A stretch of 64,000 bases of DNA from Caldilineaceae bacterium (GTDB lineage: Bacteria; Chloroflexota; Anaerolineae; Caldilineales; Caldilineaceae), in contig JACKBA010000003.1 in the NCBI GenBank assembly GCA_020634815.1, forward strand, positions 186,001-250,000, written 5' to 3'. Below are positions 50,891 through 62,822 of the stretch, one piece after another (the first letter of the stretch is position 1; every line of letters begins with the position of its first letter). The position numbers and the translations under genes are program-made. A model generated the notes under the pieces. The model worked only from the letters and a program-made list of their open reading frames with translations, was not told where the DNA came from and ran no database searches.

Positions 50891-51789
50891 TGGCAACCAC
50901 AGACCGCCAGAGGGCGACTCGCAACATCATCATTTTCACGGCGCTGATGAGCGGGCTGGCGTGGGGCGGCGCACAACTGGGCGGTACGCCAAAAGAACCG
51001 GGGCTGGGGCTGCTGGTCTGGGGCGCGGCGCCCATCGGTGCAGCGCTGATCATGAAGCTGGTCTTGCGCGACAAGGTGGATATGGGCTGGCGGCCGCGCC
51101 TGCGCGGCAACGGGCGCTGGTACCTGCTGAGCCTGCTCTTCTTCCCCGCAGTCATGGGGAGCGCACTGGCGGCCGGTCTCCTGCTGGGCGCGGCGACGCT
51201 GCATCCCATGGACCTGGCAACGCTGGCGAGCGTCGTGGCACCGGCCGCCGTGATCTACACGATCTTCGCGTTTTTCGAGGAAGTTGGCTGGCGTGGCTAC
51301 CTGGCGCCCAAAATGGCCACGGTCGACGCTCGACTCAGCGGCCATCTCTGGGTCGGTCTAATCTGGGCTTCGTGGCACTTCCCCTTCCTGACGCAGATCG
51401 TTCCCGGTACGACCGAGAACCTGGTGACGCTGGCGCCGCGCTTTGTGGTGGGCACCGTCGCCCTGGCCGTCGTCTATGGCGAGATCCGCCTGCGCACCAA
51501 TTCGTTGTGGCCGGCCGTCCTGATGCACGCCGTGGGCAATACCATCGGCAACTCCGTACTGGCCAGCCTCGGCGCCACGCCGCTGATCACCCTTGCACCC
51601 GGGCTGGAGTGGCTGGCGTCGCCCGGCATCGAAGGCGTGTTGGTGATTGCCCTGTGTGTCGCAGTGGGCGGCACGCTGTACGTCCGGCGGCAACGCCAAT
51701 CGCAGGCCGGCACCCGGACAAACGCGGGGCGATACGGGGAGCATCCGTCGGGACGCCGGGCGCCTGCGGCCGATCCATCGGTCAAATAA
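50890..51789 (+). CDS. CPBP-family intramembrane metalloprotease
   Basis: The 299-residue protein has about eight membrane segments and the CPBP motifs: EEVGWRGY (Glu130-Glu131), WASWHFPF with His163, and LMHAVGN with His213 and Asn217. These are the residues of the Rce1/CPBP glutamate intramembrane proteases. Its substrate is unknown. The C-terminal 25 residues form a polar tail. It is coupled to the preceding membrane gene. Confidence 0.9.
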   Translation: MATTDRQRATRNIIIFTALMSGLAWGGAQLGGTPKEPGLGLLVWGAAPIGAALIMKLVLRDKVDMGWRPRLRGNGRWYLLSLLFFPAVMGSALAAGLLLGAATLHPMDLATLASVVAPAAVIYTIFAFFEEVGWRGYLAPKMATVDARLSGHLWVGLIWASWHFPFLTQIVPGTTENLVTLAPRFVVGTVALAVVYGEIRLRTNSLWPAVLMHAVGNTIGNSVLASLGATPLITLAPGLEWLASPGIEGVLVIALCVAVGGTLYVRRQRQSQAGTRTNAGRYGEHPSGRRAPAADPSVK

Positions 51790-51792
51790 GGC

Positions 51793-51821
51793 TTGACAAT
51801 CTCGCACTCTCGCTTCATGCT
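51793..51821 (+). promoter_or_regulatory. promoter of the baeRF-type gene
   Basis: A perfect TTGACA (51793-51798) and CATGCT (51816-51821) are separated by 17 bp, about 105 bp upstream of the ATG. A hairpin (CATGGCC/GGCCATG) follows in the leader. Confidence 0.45.
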
Positions 51822-51925
51822 ATTAGGGAAAGGCATGGCCGGCACCCCATACGCCAACGGCCATGACCGGCGGAATCCATGATTCCCTTACTGACCTTCT
51901 CTTCAAGCAAACGGGAGGAAAAAGA

Positions 51926-53011
51926 ATGTTGACCGACTATGACGTACGCCAGGCAGTGGAGTTCGAAAGCCACGACGCGCCGGTGCTCAGCGTCTACCTC
52001 AACGTGGATCCTCATCGACGCACTGTCGAGAAATACAAGCTGGCGCTGCGCAATCTGCTGGACAAGGCCGACCATGCCGATCCGGAAGATGTGCGGCGCA
52101 TGCACAACTATATCGAGATGGGTTACAACCGCACCGGTCGCGGCGTGGTGCTCTTCAGTTGCGCGGCCAAGGACTTCTGGTGGGCGCAGAGCTTTGCCGT
52201 GCCGGTGGAGGACTTCGTCTTCGTCAGCTTCCGCCCCTACGTGCGCCAGCTTGCCCGCCTGCTCGACACCTACGAGCGCTGCGGCGTCGTTCATGTCGAC
52301 TCCGAGGGTGCGCGCCTCTTCCTCTTCAACATGGGCGTGCTCGAGAGTGTCGACGGCTACCTGGGCGAAGAGGTGAAGCAGCATCGCTCCGGCGGCTGGG
52401 CCAACCCGCGCTACCAGCGTCACGAGGCCAAGCAGGCACGCGAGAATCTTCAAGAGGCGGCCGAAATGGCCGAGGAATTTTATCGCGAGTCAAATACGCG
52501 GCGCCTCATCCTGGCCGGCACCGAAAAGAACGTGGCAAAGTTCCGCGACCTGCTTAGCAATCGCCTGCGTTCGATGGTCATCGGCCAATTCGGCGCCGAC
52601 GCCAATGCCCGCGAGGCCGATATCCGCGACAAGGCGCTCGATCTGGCTGCCAAGGCCGAAGCCAACGAGGCGCAGAGCATGGCCGAACTCGTCGTCTCTA
52701 CGGCGCGCCAGGGTGGCAACGCCGTGCTGGGCCTGGTCGACACGCTGACCGCGGTGCAGCACGGCCGCGCCCAGCATGTGGTGGTCCTCTCCGACTATGC
52801 GCAGCATGCCTACCGCTTCGTGGACAGTGGCGTCGTCGTCACCGAACTGTCGGAAGAGGGCGACCTGGCCAGCGGGCGCATCCAGGATCTGCCCGACGCC
52901 GTGGAGAGCACGCTGCGCCGCGCCCTGGCGCAGAACATCGGCGTGACGCTCGTCGACCAGCACAAGGAACTGGGCCAGTTTGGCAAGATCGGCGCGCTCA
53001 CCCGCTGGTAG
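51926..53011 (+). CDS. bacterial archaeo-eukaryotic release-factor-like protein (baeRF/VLRF1 type)
   Basis: The 361-residue protein starts at ATG 51926, seven bases after GGGAGG. It shows the eRF1-like three-domain pattern: an N-terminal strand [10 protein letters not shown], a central [16 protein letters not shown] with [17 protein letters not shown], and a C-terminal alpha/beta domain ([36 protein letters not shown]). The GGQ loop of true eRF1 is replaced by SGGW, as in bacterial relatives thought to act in ribosome rescue. It precedes clpC, which would fit a quality-control role by inference. Confidence 0.8.
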   Translation: MLTDYDVRQAVEFESHDAPVLSVYLNVDPHRRTVEKYKLALRNLLDKADHADPEDVRRMHNYIEMGYNRTGRGVVLFSCAAKDFWWAQSFAVPVEDFVFVSFRPYVRQLARLLDTYERCGVVHVDSEGARLFLFNMGVLESVDGYLGEEVKQHRSGGWANPRYQRHEAKQARENLQEAAEMAEEFYRESNTRRLILAGTEKNVAKFRDLLSNRLRSMVIGQFGADANAREADIRDKALDLAAKAEANEAQSMAELVVSTARQGGNAVLGLVDTLTAVQHGRAQHVVVLSDYAQHAYRFVDSGVVVTELSEEGDLASGRIQDLPDAVESTLRRALAQNIGVTLVDQHKELGQFGKIGALTRW

Positions 53012-53162
53012 GCGCCGGCCGGCAGAGCGCCTATCTGCGTTACCTTTGCGTTCTGTTAGAGGCGCGTTTGTTCGGAATCGTGGTTACGCTGTTTTCGTAG
53101 CGATCAAGCGTACAACGTGTGCAGGGAAAGTAGCTCTCACATCAGGAGAAAATGGTCCTATC

Positions 53163-55658
<2,496 letters not shown>

Positions 55659-55689
55659 TTGCAACCCATCGATCGACGATTCAAGCCGG

Positions 55690-55727
55690 CGGCCGCGAGC
55701 ATTTGTGCTCGCGGCCGTTTCTTTTTG
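55690..55727 (+). terminator. rho-independent terminator of clpC
   Basis: CGGCCGCGAGCA (55690-55701) and TGCTCGCGGCCG (55706-55717) form a perfect 12-bp stem with a 4-nt loop, followed by TTTCTTTTTG. It lies 30 bp after the clpC stop. Confidence 0.9.
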
Positions 55728-55730
55728 CCG

Positions 55731-58166
55731 TCAGCGCCGGACATGCGGCAGGTAGAGCCGCTCCGGCAGCACGCCCTCGAACTCCAGCGTGAAGCGCATC
55801 GCGCTGAAGGAGACGTGCACCGGTGCATCCGCCACGGCGGCATCGAGATAGACCTGCCCGCCATCGCCGGCGGCGAGCTGGAAGCTGCCGAGGCGCAGCC
55901 AGTCGTCGTTGAGCGGCAGTTGATCCTGCACGCTGGTGGCGGCGCCATCCAGCCCGTAGACCGTGTAGCGCGCGCCGCGCGTGTCGGCGCTGAGCGTCTG
56001 GTTCAGGCACGGCCACTCGACCGTCCCGTGGCTGGGAATCAGCGCCTCGATCCGCCAGGTGCCGGTCACCGGCAGCGTCGGCTGCCAGATGGCGTAGTTC
56101 AGCGGCGGGACTGTACCGCCCAACGGCTGCGCCGGCGACAGATAGGCGGGCTGCCCGCGCACGTTGGTGTAGCGATGCCAGCCTGATGCACAAGGATCGT
56201 CGGTGTCGTACGCCGGCGAAAGCTGCGGCGTCTCGACAATCACGGTCACAGGCGGCTCCACAACGCCGGCCAGGTCGGCCACGATGCCGTCGAGCACGTT
56301 GCTGTCGATCTCCAGCGTCACGCCGCCCCACGTCTCGTCATGGCTGCCCGCGTATTGGCGGATACGCTGCGACTGGTTCCACAGCGCCGGCGGCAGGCAG
56401 CTTGCCGGCAGGTCGTTCACCGTCACCGCCGGGTCGTAGGATTGGCGCGTCCACGCCGCAAACCAGACGGCATCGGGCGCCGGCGCGAGGTCGCCGTAGC
56501 GGGCGATCGGCGGGTTGCAGGCCAGCGCGTAGAGCCCGGCATAGCTGTTGCTCTGCTGAATGCGCTGCATCCACCCCGCAACGAAGGCACGCGCCGCTTC
56601 CACACAGGCGCTATCCTCGCCGTCATACGCCTCCAGGTCATAATAGAGCACGGTGCCCGCGCCGCCGGCCTCGGCCAGGCCCATCGTCTGCGCGACCTGC
56701 AACGCCTGCTCAGCTTCGGCGCGCCCCTGGGAAAAGGCCGTCGCCGGGTTGGCGTCGAACCGGCTGCGAAAACTCGTACACGGCGCCTGCGGCCCGACCC
56801 ACGTGGGGATCAAGGTCCACCCTTGCAGCGCCAGTGCTTCCAGGCGCTGCGCCGTCAGCGACGTATTGGTGCAGAAGCGCAGCGCGCCGCCGATATAGAG
56901 GTTGACCGCCCGGTAGGGTCCGGCGTCCATCCAGCGGCGCAGATCTTCCTCGCCGGCCAGTTCGCACATATCAAAGCCCGGGCCGCGCAGGCGTGCCGTA
57001 CGCGTAGCAGGCGCTGCGTCACTCGCCGCCCCCGCCGCCATCCGATCGACAACGGCCGGTGGCCACGGTGGCAGCGTGCGATTGACGAGTACAGGCTGCC
57101 AGCGTTGGCCGCCGTCGACAGTACGAAGCAGGCTGCCTTCCGCCGTCACTGCCCAGCCCGCGCCAGGCGCAACCATGAGCATGCTCGATGGCGCGTCCTG
57201 TGGCGCATCCTGTGGCGCGTCCGCGGCCTGACGATAGACGGGCGACGGCACTGCCGGCAGGCGTAGCGGCAGCCCCGTGGCCGCCATAAGCCAGGCGCCC
57301 GCGTCGAACATCTCGACAGGCGCTCCGGAGAGCACGGGCAGAAGTTCGTCGACAAGGGTCCAGGTTTCGCCGCCGTCGCGGGTCGTGTAGCGGTGCACGC
57401 GCTGCGACGTAGCCGTCGCGCTCACGACGGTGATGACGCCATGGCGCCCGTCCGCCGTGAAGCGCGGCAGATCGTGCCGGCGCCGGCCCAGTGGAACATC
57501 GTCAGCATAGGGAAGCCGCTGGACCGTCCACGTGCGCCCACCGTCGTCGGTGCGGTAGAGCGTGTCGCCGCCGGCCGTCCAGCCGCTCGCAGCCGACACG
57601 AAGACAACCGGCTCGCCGCCGGGCAGAGCGCGTCGCTGCCAGGTCACGCCGCCATCTTGCGTGGCAAAGAGCGTGCCCAGGCTGAAGTTGCTGCTCGTCA
57701 GTTGGCGCACCGCCAGCCAGCCGGTCGTTTTGTCCAGCCACTGCATGCTGATGGCGCTGGCGCGCCCCGCCGGGTCGTTCGGCGCAAAAAGCTGGTGACT
57801 GCGCATCTGCCAGTGCTGTCCGCCATCGGCCGTTGCCGCCAGCGTCACCATGCCGGGTGTCTCGCCCATGGCCGCCAGCCAGCCGCTACCGTCCTCAAGG
57901 AACGTTACGGCAGCCGGCCCAGCCAGCGCCATCTCCGGCGGCGTCACCGCGCGCCACGTCACGCCGCCGTCGACCGTGCGGAGCAGCGCATCGCCGGCCA
58001 GCGCCCAGCCATCCTGCGCGGACAGGGCGCCAAAGCTACGGATCCGGCCATTGACTGCCGGCGCCTGCTCTGCGCTCGCCGCGCGGCCGGCCAGCACCGG
58101 CGCCGCTGCGGCCAGCCCAACGATGATGATAAACGCAACGCCCCACCCAATCGATCGCATTGTCAT
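55731..58166 (-). CDS. secreted BNR/sialidase-like propeller plus DUF1906 glycoside-hydrolase-like protein
   Basis: The protein has about 811 residues (ATG 58166; 58160 is equally possible). A signal peptide is followed by a propeller of Asp-box repeats ([55 protein letters not shown]). Next is a DUF1906 domain ([50 protein letters not shown]), which resembles GH25-type hydrolases. A galactose-binding-like C-terminus ends in LYLPHVRR. Glycan binding or cleavage at the surface is likely; no catalytic proof is visible. Confidence 0.75.
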   Translation of the reverse strand: MTMRSIGWGVAFIIIVGLAAAAPVLAGRAASAEQAPAVNGRIRSFGALSAQDGWALAGDALLRTVDGGVTWRAVTPPEMALAGPAAVTFLEDGSGWLAAMGETPGMVTLAATADGGQHWQMRSHQLFAPNDPAGRASAISMQWLDKTTGWLAVRQLTSSNFSLGTLFATQDGGVTWQRRALPGGEPVVFVSAASGWTAGGDTLYRTDDGGRTWTVQRLPYADDVPLGRRRHDLPRFTADGRHGVITVVSATATSQRVHRYTTRDGGETWTLVDELLPVLSGAPVEMFDAGAWLMAATGLPLRLPAVPSPVYRQAADAPQDAPQDAPSSMLMVAPGAGWAVTAEGSLLRTVDGGQRWQPVLVNRTLPPWPPAVVDRMAAGAASDAAPATRTARLRGPGFDMCELAGEEDLRRWMDAGPYRAVNLYIGGALRFCTNTSLTAQRLEALALQGWTLIPTWVGPQAPCTSFRSRFDANPATAFSQGRAEAEQALQVAQTMGLAEAGGAGTVLYYDLEAYDGEDSACVEAARAFVAGWMQRIQQSNSYAGLYALACNPPIARYGDLAPAPDAVWFAAWTRQSYDPAVTVNDLPASCLPPALWNQSQRIRQYAGSHDETWGGVTLEIDSNVLDGIVADLAGVVEPPVTVIVETPQLSPAYDTDDPCASGWHRYTNVRGQPAYLSPAQPLGGTVPPLNYAIWQPTLPVTGTWRIEALIPSHGTVEWPCLNQTLSADTRGARYTVYGLDGAATSVQDQLPLNDDWLRLGSFQLAAGDGGQVYLDAAVADAPVHVSFSAMRFTLEFEGVLPERLYLPHVRR

Positions 58167-58270
58167 TGCCCCCGGCTTGCACCGGCTCACGCCGGTTGTC
58201 AATGACAAGACGTTCTACGGGCGCCGTTCGTTACTCTCCGCTGTTGCATCGACTCCCCGCTGGAACCGGC

Positions 58271-59692
58271 TTACAATCCCCCGACATAGTCCAGCATGCG
58301 CCCATCGCTGTCGAACCAGCCGCACGGGCAGTTCGCCGGGGCGTCCGGTGCGATCGGCTCGGCGTAAAGGATGGCCGGCAGGTAGAGCGTGGTTTCATCG
58401 ACCAGCGGAGTATTCCAACGTGGCTCACCACCCGACACCGCATCGACGTGCGCAACGTTTGCCGCCACGGCGCCGGGCGACCATGACGGGCCAACCTGTC
58501 GCAACGGAATCTGCGTCAGGCCATTTTGGATGCGGTCGATCTTGTAGAAGAAGATCTCCATCGTCATGGTGGCGTTGTAGATGCCATCCAACAGAGTAGC
58601 CGGGCAGCCGCCGTTGGTCATGCACGGATCATAGCTGAAGCCGACCGGCACGAAGTATTCGGGCGACGAGACACGCACGCCGTCGGTAAATGAAGGCAGA
58701 TATTCGGCGCCACCGGACTGGTCGGCATCCTGCCACTGGCCGTAGAAGGGCAGTGCCATGGTGTTGGTATGGTCGACGGAGAGCTTGCCGTTCGACCGCC
58801 GGATGCGATATGTGCCGCTGCCGGGCATGTTCGGGTCGACGTAGGGATCGACCGGCGTCGGCGGGAACTTCACCAGGATGAACTCGGTGCCGGCGGGCAG
58901 GCTGACATTGACGTCGTCGTCGCGGTTCTTGTAGCGCACCTGCATCTGATTGCGCAGCGAGTCGAGCTGGCCGGCAAAACCTGGGCCGATATAGGAGCGG
59001 AAGGTGCCGCTGGCACTCCCCAACACCGTGACGGCGATCCGCGCCGGCAGGGTGAAGGCGAATTCGGCCGTCACGTCGGCGTACTCCTGGTCGAGGCGAA
59101 ACTCGCAGCCCAGGTTGGCCGGCACCTGCACCGCGCCGTCGCCGGCAGAGACGGTCGATGCCTGGCTGGCCGGGTAGCGATACTGCGCGCCGGTGTTGGC
59201 CGACGGCTGGCTCTGGCCGGCCGGGAAGTAGCTGTAGCTGCCCAGCACCTGGGCGGTGATCTCCTGGCCGCCGGCGTAGACGCGCATGGTTCCGGCCGGA
59301 GCCGCCGAGGGCCATTCATCGAACGAGGCCGGTTTGCCCGGACACAGCACCGTGTCGGTGGAGGACGGTGAATAGCGCAGGCGCAGGCGCACCGTGTCGC
59401 CGACGCGTTCGCCGCCATCATAGAGCGCCAGCCCCACGCCGGGCAGGCCACGGACGATCGTGTCCATCAGGTGCTCCTCCGGCACCAGGCCCACCAGGTC
59501 GACGACGTTGACGCCGCGTGGTTCCAGCCAATCGATGGCGGCAGGGGTTGCCGGTTCCGTATCTGCAACGACGGTCGCAGTTTCGGCGCGAAGGCCCGGC
59601 AATGCCAGCAGCACGCCCAGCACTGCCAGCAAGATGCGCGATGGCAACCGGCGCAAAGCAGGCATGTTCTGATATAATGAAAGCGGTTTCAT
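58271..59692 (-). CDS. secreted protein of unknown function
   Basis: The 473-residue protein has a signal peptide (RILLAVLGVLLALPGLRA). ATG 59692 follows GGAGG by nine bases. The body is beta-rich with repeated sheets (VRLRLRYSPSSTDTVLCPGKP; MRVYAGGQEITAQVLGSYSYFP) and four Cys residues near the C-terminus. A segment LYLPAILYAEP resembles the LYLPHVRR end of its neighbour. It lies 104 bp upstream of the DUF1906 gene on the same strand. Function unknown. Confidence 0.65.
   Translation of the reverse strand: MKPLSLYQNMPALRRLPSRILLAVLGVLLALPGLRAETATVVADTEPATPAAIDWLEPRGVNVVDLVGLVPEEHLMDTIVRGLPGVGLALYDGGERVGDTVRLRLRYSPSSTDTVLCPGKPASFDEWPSAAPAGTMRVYAGGQEITAQVLGSYSYFPAGQSQPSANTGAQYRYPASQASTVSAGDGAVQVPANLGCEFRLDQEYADVTAEFAFTLPARIAVTVLGSASGTFRSYIGPGFAGQLDSLRNQMQVRYKNRDDDVNVSLPAGTEFILVKFPPTPVDPYVDPNMPGSGTYRIRRSNGKLSVDHTNTMALPFYGQWQDADQSGGAEYLPSFTDGVRVSSPEYFVPVGFSYDPCMTNGGCPATLLDGIYNATMTMEIFFYKIDRIQNGLTQIPLRQVGPSWSPGAVAANVAHVDAVSGGEPRWNTPLVDETTLYLPAILYAEPIAPDAPANCPCGWFDSDGRMLDYVGGL
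59670..59678 (+). promoter_or_regulatory. extended -10 for the beta-glucosidase gene
   Basis: TG-A-TATAAT (59670-59678) is an extended -10, about 200 bp upstream of the GH1 ATG, inside the start region of the divergent secreted gene. Confidence 0.4.
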
Positions 59693-59880
59693 AGAGTATG
59701 TCCTCCTTCGACAGCGTGCGCGACGGTGCGATTGCCGCAGCACAACGACAGCGTGTGGGGCGGGACAAGTCAACACGATTCCAGGCAGGAATGCAAGGTC
59801 CATTCAGATATGGTCGGGCAACGGCGATCCTACGCTGTCCCGTGTTTTCGCATACGATTCAAAAGCACAGGAAAACAATC

Positions 59881-61242
59881 ATGACAAGTAAGCCATTTCC
59901 GCAAGATTTCGTGTGGGGTACAGCCACTTCATCCTACCAGATCGAGGGTGCGTGGCAGGCTGACGGCAAGGGCGAGTCCATCTGGGACCGCTTTGCGCAC
60001 ACGCCGGGCAAGATCATGGACCAGTCAAGCGGCGACGTGGCGTGCGACCACTACCAGCGCTGGCCACAGGACATTGCGTTGATGAAGGAACTGGGGCTGC
60101 ACGCCTACCGCTTCTCGATCGCGTGGCCGCGCATCCTGCCGCAGGGCAGCGGTGCAGTAAACCAGGCCGGCATCGGCTTCTACAGCCGGCTGGTCGACGG
60201 TCTGCTGGAGGCGGGCATCGTGCCTTTCGTGACGCTCTACCACTGGGACATGCCGCAGGCGTTGCAGGATAAGGGTGGCTGGCCCCAGCGCAGCACGGCC
60301 GAGGCCTTCGTTGAGTACGCCGACGTCATCTCCCGCGCGCTCGGCGATCGGGTCAAGCACTGGATCACGCACAACGAACCGTGGTGCGCCAGCTTTCTGA
60401 GCTACCAGATCGGCGAGCACGCCCCCGGACTGCATGACTGGCCGGCCGCGCTGGCCGCTTCGCATCACCTGCTGCTGTCGCATGGCTGGGCCGTGCCGGT
60501 GCTGCGCCGCAACAGTCCCGGCGCCGAGGTCGGCATCACGCTCAACTTCACGGCATCCGAGATCGCCACGCCGACACCGGAGAATGTGGTCGCGGCCCGC
60601 GTCTATGACGGCTACTTCAACCGCTGGTTCCTCGATGCCGTCTGCGGACGCCACTATCCCGCCGACATGATGGAGGGCTATCGCCAGGCGGGATTTGTGC
60701 CGGCCGGTGGCGCCGGCTTCATCCAGGACGGCGACATGGCGGCGATTGCCGCGCCGATCGACTTCCTGGGCGTCAACTACTACACGCGCTTCATGCTCAA
60801 GGCCGATGGCAACAACCCGCCCATGCCGGCCGACGACGCCGAGCATGCCACGCTGCCGCGCACGGACATGGGCTGGGAGATCTTCCCGCAGGGTCTGTAC
60901 GAACTGCTCTGCCGGCTGCACTTCGAGTACAAGCTGCCCAAGCTCTACATCACCGAGAATGGCGCCAGTTTCGCCGACGGGCCGGGGGCAGATGGCCAGG
61001 TCCACGATACGCGGCGCATCGACTATCTGCGCGCGCATTTTGACGCCGCACACCGGGCGATGAAAGCGGGTGCCCCGCTGGCCGGCTATTTCGTCTGGTC
61101 GCTCATGGACAACTTCGAGTGGGCCAGGGGGTACACCGAGCGATTCGGCATCGTGTGGGTGGACTACGAAACGCAGGAACGCATGTTGAAGGATAGCGCG
61201 CTCTGGTACAAAGGGGTGATCGCCGCCAACGCGTTTGAATAG
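59881..61242 (+). CDS. GH1 beta-glucosidase
   Basis: The 453-residue TIM-barrel enzyme has FVWGTATSSYQIEGA at the start, the acid/base Glu in THNEPWC (near 165) and the nucleophile Glu in YITENGAS (near 360). The length is that of a full GH1 enzyme and there is no signal peptide, so it acts in the cytoplasm on beta-glucosides or beta-galactosides. ATG 59881 is chosen; upstream in-frame sequence has no family match. Confidence 0.95.
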   Translation: MTSKPFPQDFVWGTATSSYQIEGAWQADGKGESIWDRFAHTPGKIMDQSSGDVACDHYQRWPQDIALMKELGLHAYRFSIAWPRILPQGSGAVNQAGIGFYSRLVDGLLEAGIVPFVTLYHWDMPQALQDKGGWPQRSTAEAFVEYADVISRALGDRVKHWITHNEPWCASFLSYQIGEHAPGLHDWPAALAASHHLLLSHGWAVPVLRRNSPGAEVGITLNFTASEIATPTPENVVAARVYDGYFNRWFLDAVCGRHYPADMMEGYRQAGFVPAGGAGFIQDGDMAAIAAPIDFLGVNYYTRFMLKADGNNPPMPADDAEHATLPRTDMGWEIFPQGLYELLCRLHFEYKLPKLYITENGASFADGPGADGQVHDTRRIDYLRAHFDAAHRAMKAGAPLAGYFVWSLMDNFEWARGYTERFGIVWVDYETQERMLKDSALWYKGVIAANAFE

Positions 61243-61276
61243 GACAGGACGAACCAGGTAGAGCGAGTCCGGCACC

Positions 61277-61320
61277 GTCGAGTCTTGTGTCAGCCACAAC
61301 AGGCAGGCACAAGGCTCGAC
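61277..61320. terminator. hairpin between convergent genes
   Basis: GTCGAGTCTTGTG (61277-61289) and CACAAGGCTCGAC (61308-61320) pair at 12 of 13 positions. No strong U-tract follows. It lies between the GH1 and GT4 genes. Confidence 0.4.
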
Positions 61321-61344
61321 GCCTATTTGGGAGAGGAAACCACT

Positions 61345-62562
61345 TCACCGGCGCGCGGCCAGCGTTTCGTAATGCTGAATATAGCGGCGCGCCAGGTGCG
61401 GCCAGCCCAGTTCATTCTCGATGCGCGCGCGGGAGGCGGCGCCCATGCGCCGGCGCAGCGTCGCGTCATCCACCAGCCGGGCCAGGGCGCCGGCCAGGGC
61501 GTCGGCATCCTGCTCGGGAATCAGCAGGCCGGTCGTCTCATTCACAATCGCCAGCGGATTGCCGGCCACGGTCGTGCCGATGACCGGCTTGCCGCAGCTC
61601 ATGGCGTCGAGCACGCAGACGTTCAGTCCGTCGGCCGGCCGCGAGACAGAGGGCATGGCCAGCACATCCGCCATATTGTAATAGCGGCCAATCGCCGTCT
61701 TCGGCACGTTGCCGACCCACCGCAGCCGCTCCGCCACCCCCAGGTCCAGCGCCAGTTGCTGCCACGCGGCCTTGTCGTCCCCCTCGCCCACCATCACGCC
61801 GACGACGGGCCGCTCCCGCAGGGACGGCGTCGCCAGCGCGCGGATCAGCACGTCGAAACCCTTCTTCGGTACCATGCGTCCCACGCACAAGGCAACCACA
61901 TCGTCGGCGCCGATGCCCAGGTCGGCGCGCAGGGCAGCCACGCCCGTCTCGTCAGGGCGCAGGGCAGCCGGGTCCGTGCCGTAGATGATCATGTCAAATT
62001 TGCCCAGGTCGGCGCCAAGGGGCAACACGGCATCGCGCAGGTCGGCGCTGTTGGCGGTCAGCAGGTCCGCCTGGCGCAGGGCAAAGCGCGCCATGCCGCG
62101 GAAGAGAGCGTTGCTGCGCGCCACCTGCGCGTCGGAGCCGGGGATGGAGACGACGAGCGGGATATTCAGCCGGCGGCTCACCACCGCGGCGATAAAGCCA
62201 TTGGGCAGCAGCCAGTGCGCGTGGATCACGTCGGGACGGCTGCGGCGCGCACCCGCCATCGTCGCCTGGATGCCGCGGGCAAAGAGGGCCGGGCTCAGGG
62301 CGTACGCCTCCAGCCGCAATGCCAGGTCGGACTGCATGGTGCGCATGTAGCCGAGTTTGTGCAGCGAATCGGGCCAGGCGTAGCGGTAGAGTTGCAGGTC
62401 GACGGGTGCGCGGAGCGGCCGGTTGTAGGCCGGGTCGTAGGGTGCGTAGACGGTGACACGTTGCTCCTGCACGGCCAGTTCCTCGCAGAGGGCCTCCACA
62501 AAGGTGCCGCTGAAGTCGCCGGGAAAGCGCGGGTAGTTATGGGTGAGGACGCCGATATGCAT
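61345..62562 (-). CDS. GT4 glycosyltransferase
   Basis: The 405-residue GT-B enzyme has MHIGVLTHNYPRFPGDFSGTF at the N-terminus, IHAHWLLPNG, the C-domain LCVGRMVPKKGFDVLIRAL and SVSRPADGLNVCVLDAMSCGKPV. The last segment corresponds to the E-x7-E type nucleotide-sugar motif with the first Glu absent by eye. It would add a sugar to a lipid or polysaccharide. No partner genes define the product. Confidence 0.88.
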   Translation of the reverse strand: MHIGVLTHNYPRFPGDFSGTFVEALCEELAVQEQRVTVYAPYDPAYNRPLRAPVDLQLYRYAWPDSLHKLGYMRTMQSDLALRLEAYALSPALFARGIQATMAGARRSRPDVIHAHWLLPNGFIAAVVSRRLNIPLVVSIPGSDAQVARSNALFRGMARFALRQADLLTANSADLRDAVLPLGADLGKFDMIIYGTDPAALRPDETGVAALRADLGIGADDVVALCVGRMVPKKGFDVLIRALATPSLRERPVVGVMVGEGDDKAAWQQLALDLGVAERLRWVGNVPKTAIGRYYNMADVLAMPSVSRPADGLNVCVLDAMSCGKPVIGTTVAGNPLAIVNETTGLLIPEQDADALAGALARLVDDATLRRRMGAASRARIENELGWPHLARRYIQHYETLAARR

Positions 62563-62630
62563 GGCGCTATTCTACCATCGGGCGAGAGATGCGCCGGAAG
62601 ATGTGGGCAAGCAAGCTCGAATAACCAGAG

Positions 62631-62664
62631 AAAAAGAGCCAGGTTCCCTCTGGAAACCTGGCTC
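62631..62664 (-). terminator. rho-independent terminator of the SpaA-LysM gene
   Basis: On the minus strand GAGCCAGGTT/AACCTGGCTC form a perfect 10-bp stem (62636-62645, 62655-62664) with a 9-nt loop, followed by five T. Two more perfect hairpins (62687-62705, 62761-62785) lie in the same 3' region. Confidence 0.85.
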
Positions 62665-62822
62665 GAACGCTGTTATTCAGTTGTCAGGCGCCTACGGCAG
62701 GCGCCAACGCCGGCCCCCCTACGAGCGAAACAACGGGCTCCGGTGCACGGTGTGGGCGCTGGTGGCGCAGCAACTCTGCGCCACCTCTCAGTTGCACGCC
62801 CGGTGCGCCGTGAGCGGTGAGC

